A model generated the notes under the pieces. The model saw nothing but the letters and a program-made list of their open reading frames with translations. It searched no databases and was not told where the DNA came from. From assembly GCA_023427825.1 (NCBI GenBank), contig JAEZAI010000249.1, forward strand, positions 1 through 7,159: a DNA stretch of 7,159 bases. The letters are read 5' to 3'. How positions within the stretch are numbered: position 1 is the first letter of the stretch; the number at the start of each line of letters is the position of its first letter. This DNA comes from Actinomycetes bacterium (GTDB lineage Bacteria; Actinomycetota; Acidimicrobiia; Acidimicrobiales; Microtrichaceae). Both the position numbers and the translations under genes were made by a program. Shown here piece by piece: positions 5,403 through 7,159 of the stretch.

Positions 5403-7159
5403 ATGTCGGAACACGATGCTGAACGGACCGTCCACCTGCGGACGTGTCCGCTGTGCGAGGCCATGTGCGGGCTCGAGGTCCACGTCGGCACCGACGCCGG
5501 GACCGGCGAGCAGCGCGTCGAGCTGATCCGGGCCGACCGCCGCGACGTGTGGAGCAAGGGCTACCTCTGCCCCAAGGGGACCACGCTCGGGCACCTGCAC
5601 CACGACCCCGACCGCCTGCGGGCGCCGGTCGTGCGCGAGGGCGACGAGTGGCGCGAGGTGAGCAGGGACGAGGCGTTCCGGCGTTGCAGCGAGCTGCTCC
5701 TCCCGGTGATCGCCGAGCACGGCATCGGTGCGGTCACCGCGTACGTCGGCAACCCGCTGGCCCACGCGCTGAGCCTGAGCCGCTACATCGGGATCCTGAT
5801 CGGCATGTCGGGGATCCCGATGATCTACTCGCCGGGCACGGTCGACCAGTGGCCCAAGAACGTGAGCTCGCACCTGATGTACGGCGGCATGTGGCGGATC
5901 CCCGTGCCCGACATCCGCCGCACCGACCTGATCGTGATGATGGGTGCCAACCCGCACGCGTCGCAGGGGTCGCTCATGGCGTGTCCCGACGTCATGGGCG
6001 AGCTCGCCGCCATCCGCGACCGGGGCGGTCGCGTGGTCGTGATCGACCCACGGCGCACGGGGACGGCCGAACGGGCCGACGAGTGGTTGCCGATCGTGCC
6101 GGGCACCGACGCCGCGCTGCTGATGGCGGTGGTGCAGGTGCTGTTCGCCGAGGACCTGGTCGCACCGGGCGCCGCGGGCGAGTGGCTCGACGGGCTCGAC
6201 GACGTGAGGGCCCTCGTCGCGGACTGGACGCCCGAGCGCGTCACCGGCGTCACCGGCGTGCCGGCCGAGCGGATCCGCGGGCTCGCCCGGGAGCTCGCCG
6301 GCACCGAGCGGGCGGTCCTCTACGGCCGGATCGGCACGTGCAACCAGGAGTTCGGCACGCTGGCCAGCTGGCTCGTCGACGTGGTCAACATCCTCACGGG
6401 CCACCTCGACACCGTCGGCGGTGCGATGTTCCCCCGCGCGTCGGCGTGGCCGGTGACCGACCTCCTGATGCCCGAGCTCGAGCACGGCGTGGCGAACTTC
6501 GGCCGCTGGCGCAGCCGCGTGCGCGGCGCTCCCGAGGTGCTCGGGCACGTGCCGGTGTCCTGCCTGGCCGAGGAGATCGCCACGCCGGGCGAGGGTCAGA
6601 TCCGGGCGCTGTTCACGGTGGCCGGCAACCCCGTCCTCTCGGCGCCCGAGGGCGACCGCCTGGACGCGGCGCTCGGCGGCCTGGACTGCATGATCAGCGT
6701 GGACAACTGGATCAACGAGACCACGCGCCACGCCCACGTGATCCTGCCGGGTCTGTCACCGCTGGAGCAGGCGCACCACGACGACCTCATCTGGAACTTC
6801 GCCGTCGGGAGCGCAGCGAAGTTCTCCGAGGCGATCTTCCCGCCCACCGACGGACGGCCCGAGGAGTGGGAGATCCTGATCCGGTTGGCGGGTGCCTGCC
6901 TGGGTCAGCCCGCCGAGGACGTCGACGTCGCCGCGATCGACGACGGCTTCTTCGACGTGATGGCGTCGGTCCACGGGCTCGACGGCGCCGAGCTCCGCGA
7001 CGGGTACGAGCGCGAGGGGCTGCCCAACGCGGGACCCGAGCGGCTGGTCGACCTCACGCTGCGGACCGGGCCGTTCGGCGACCGCTACGGCGAGGTGCCC
7101 GACGGGATCACGCTGGAGAAGGTCCGCGCCGAGCCCCACGGCATCGACCTGGGCCCGAT
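5403..7159 (+). CDS. Molybdopterin oxidoreductase (DMSO reductase superfamily), C-terminus cut by window
   Basis: Large Mo/W-bis(molybdopterin guanine dinucleotide) enzyme; 585 codons are present and the frame stays open to the edge, leaving the C-terminal cofactor-binding (MopB_CT) part outside. The N-terminus binds a 4Fe-4S cluster: Cys15, Cys18, Cys22 and Cys56 (C-x2-C-x3-C-x33-C). Lys58 in CPKG is in the position of the conserved electron-transfer lysine. Further landmarks are NPLAHALSLSRY (117-128), TVDQWPKN (146-153), LIVMMGANPHASQGS (176-190), RVVVIDPRRTGTAERAD (210-226), PGTDAALL (233-240), YGRIGTCNQEFGTLASWLVD (307-326), AGNPVLS (407-413) and ETTRHAHVILPG (439-450). The layout resembles uncharacterised actinobacterial molybdopterin oxidoreductases. 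No Tat signal precedes the cluster, so it is cytoplasmic. Asp148 or a neighbour may replace the Cys/SeCys metal ligand of formate dehydrogenase and NasA/NapA enzymes. Start ATG 5403 has a G6 tract (5394-5399) 3 nt upstream. Electron partner and substrate are not visible. Confidence 0.93.
   Translation, partial: MSEHDAERTVHLRTCPLCEAMCGLEVHVGTDAGTGEQRVELIRADRRDVWSKGYLCPKGTTLGHLHHDPDRLRAPVVREGDEWREVSRDEAFRRCSELLLPVIAEHGIGAVTAYVGNPLAHALSLSRYIGILIGMSGIPMIYSPGTVDQWPKNVSSHLMYGGMWRIPVPDIRRTDLIVMMGANPHASQGSLMACPDVMGELAAIRDRGGRVVVIDPRRTGTAERADEWLPIVPGTDAALLMAVVQVLFAEDLVAPGAAGEWLDGLDDVRALVADWTPERVTGVTGVPAERIRGLARELAGTERAVLYGRIGTCNQEFGTLASWLVDVVNILTGHLDTVGGAMFPRASAWPVTDLLMPELEHGVANFGRWRSRVRGAPEVLGHVPVSCLAEEIATPGEGQIRALFTVAGNPVLSAPEGDRLDAALGGLDCMISVDNWINETTRHAHVILPGLSPLEQAHHDDLIWNFAVGSAAKFSEAIFPPTDGRPEEWEILIRLAGACLGQPAEDVDVAAIDDGFFDVMASVHGLDGAELRDGYEREGLPNAGPERLVDLTLRTGPFGDRYGEVPDGITLEKVRAEPHGIDLGP

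Noticed and set aside
3212..5422. Plus-strand open frame of 736 codons covering the CoA-transferase end and the hydrolase
   Set aside because: Low-complexity Arg/Gly/Pro/Ala product in a different frame from two well-supported genes, with no domain signature; a frame shadow.
5289..6737. Long minus-strand open frame (482 codons) opposite the molybdo-enzyme
   Set aside because: It is rich in Arg, His, Val and Ala with no recognisable motif, and lies antisense to a gene with clear family motifs. Such frames are expected in very GC-rich DNA.
1..7159. CRISPR array, tRNA, insertion sequence or phage module
   Set aside because: No regularly spaced direct repeats, no cloverleaf-like segment, and no transposase or phage protein among the translated frames.

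Overview
The window is very GC-rich and almost fully coding. Codons end mostly in G or C, two of the six genes start with GTG, and antisense frames stay open for long stretches. This points to a high-GC actinomycete. The CMD-like protein, the conserved hypothetical and the molybdo-oxidoreductase resemble proteins I associate with Actinomycetota, possibly Acidimicrobiia, but the exact lineage is inference. No tRNA, rRNA, CRISPR array, transposase or phage gene was seen.

Layout. The left part (8-1393, minus strand) encodes a GlcD/D-lactate-dehydrogenase-type FAD-linked oxidase. A 98-nt divergent intergenic region separates it from a plus-strand conserved hypothetical gene (1492-2217) that appears to be leaderless or nearly so. 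After a 121-nt gap with a candidate promoter come three plus-strand genes that look like one transcription unit. They are a cysteine-free carboxymuconolactone decarboxylase-like protein (2339-2686), an acetyl-CoA hydrolase/4-hydroxybutyrate CoA-transferase family enzyme (2694-3986) and a class C beta-lactamase-fold serine hydrolase/esterase (4050-5285). A 117-nt gap then holds a striking 26-bp-stem inverted repeat. Last is a cytoplasmic Mo/W-bisPGD oxidoreductase with an N-terminal 4Fe-4S site (5403 to the right edge, C-terminus cut off).

Together the genes suggest catabolism of small organic or ester-bearing substrates: an esterase could release an acid, a CoA-transferase activate it, and a flavin oxidase and a molybdo-enzyme carry out redox steps. 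No substrate can be read from the sequence, and the first and last genes need not belong to the same pathway. No clearly new multi-gene system is evident. The strongest unexplained signals are the long hairpin/double palindrome at 5312-5369, the Cys-less CMD protein coupled to a CoA-transferase, and the non-cysteine candidate metal ligand of the molybdo-enzyme.
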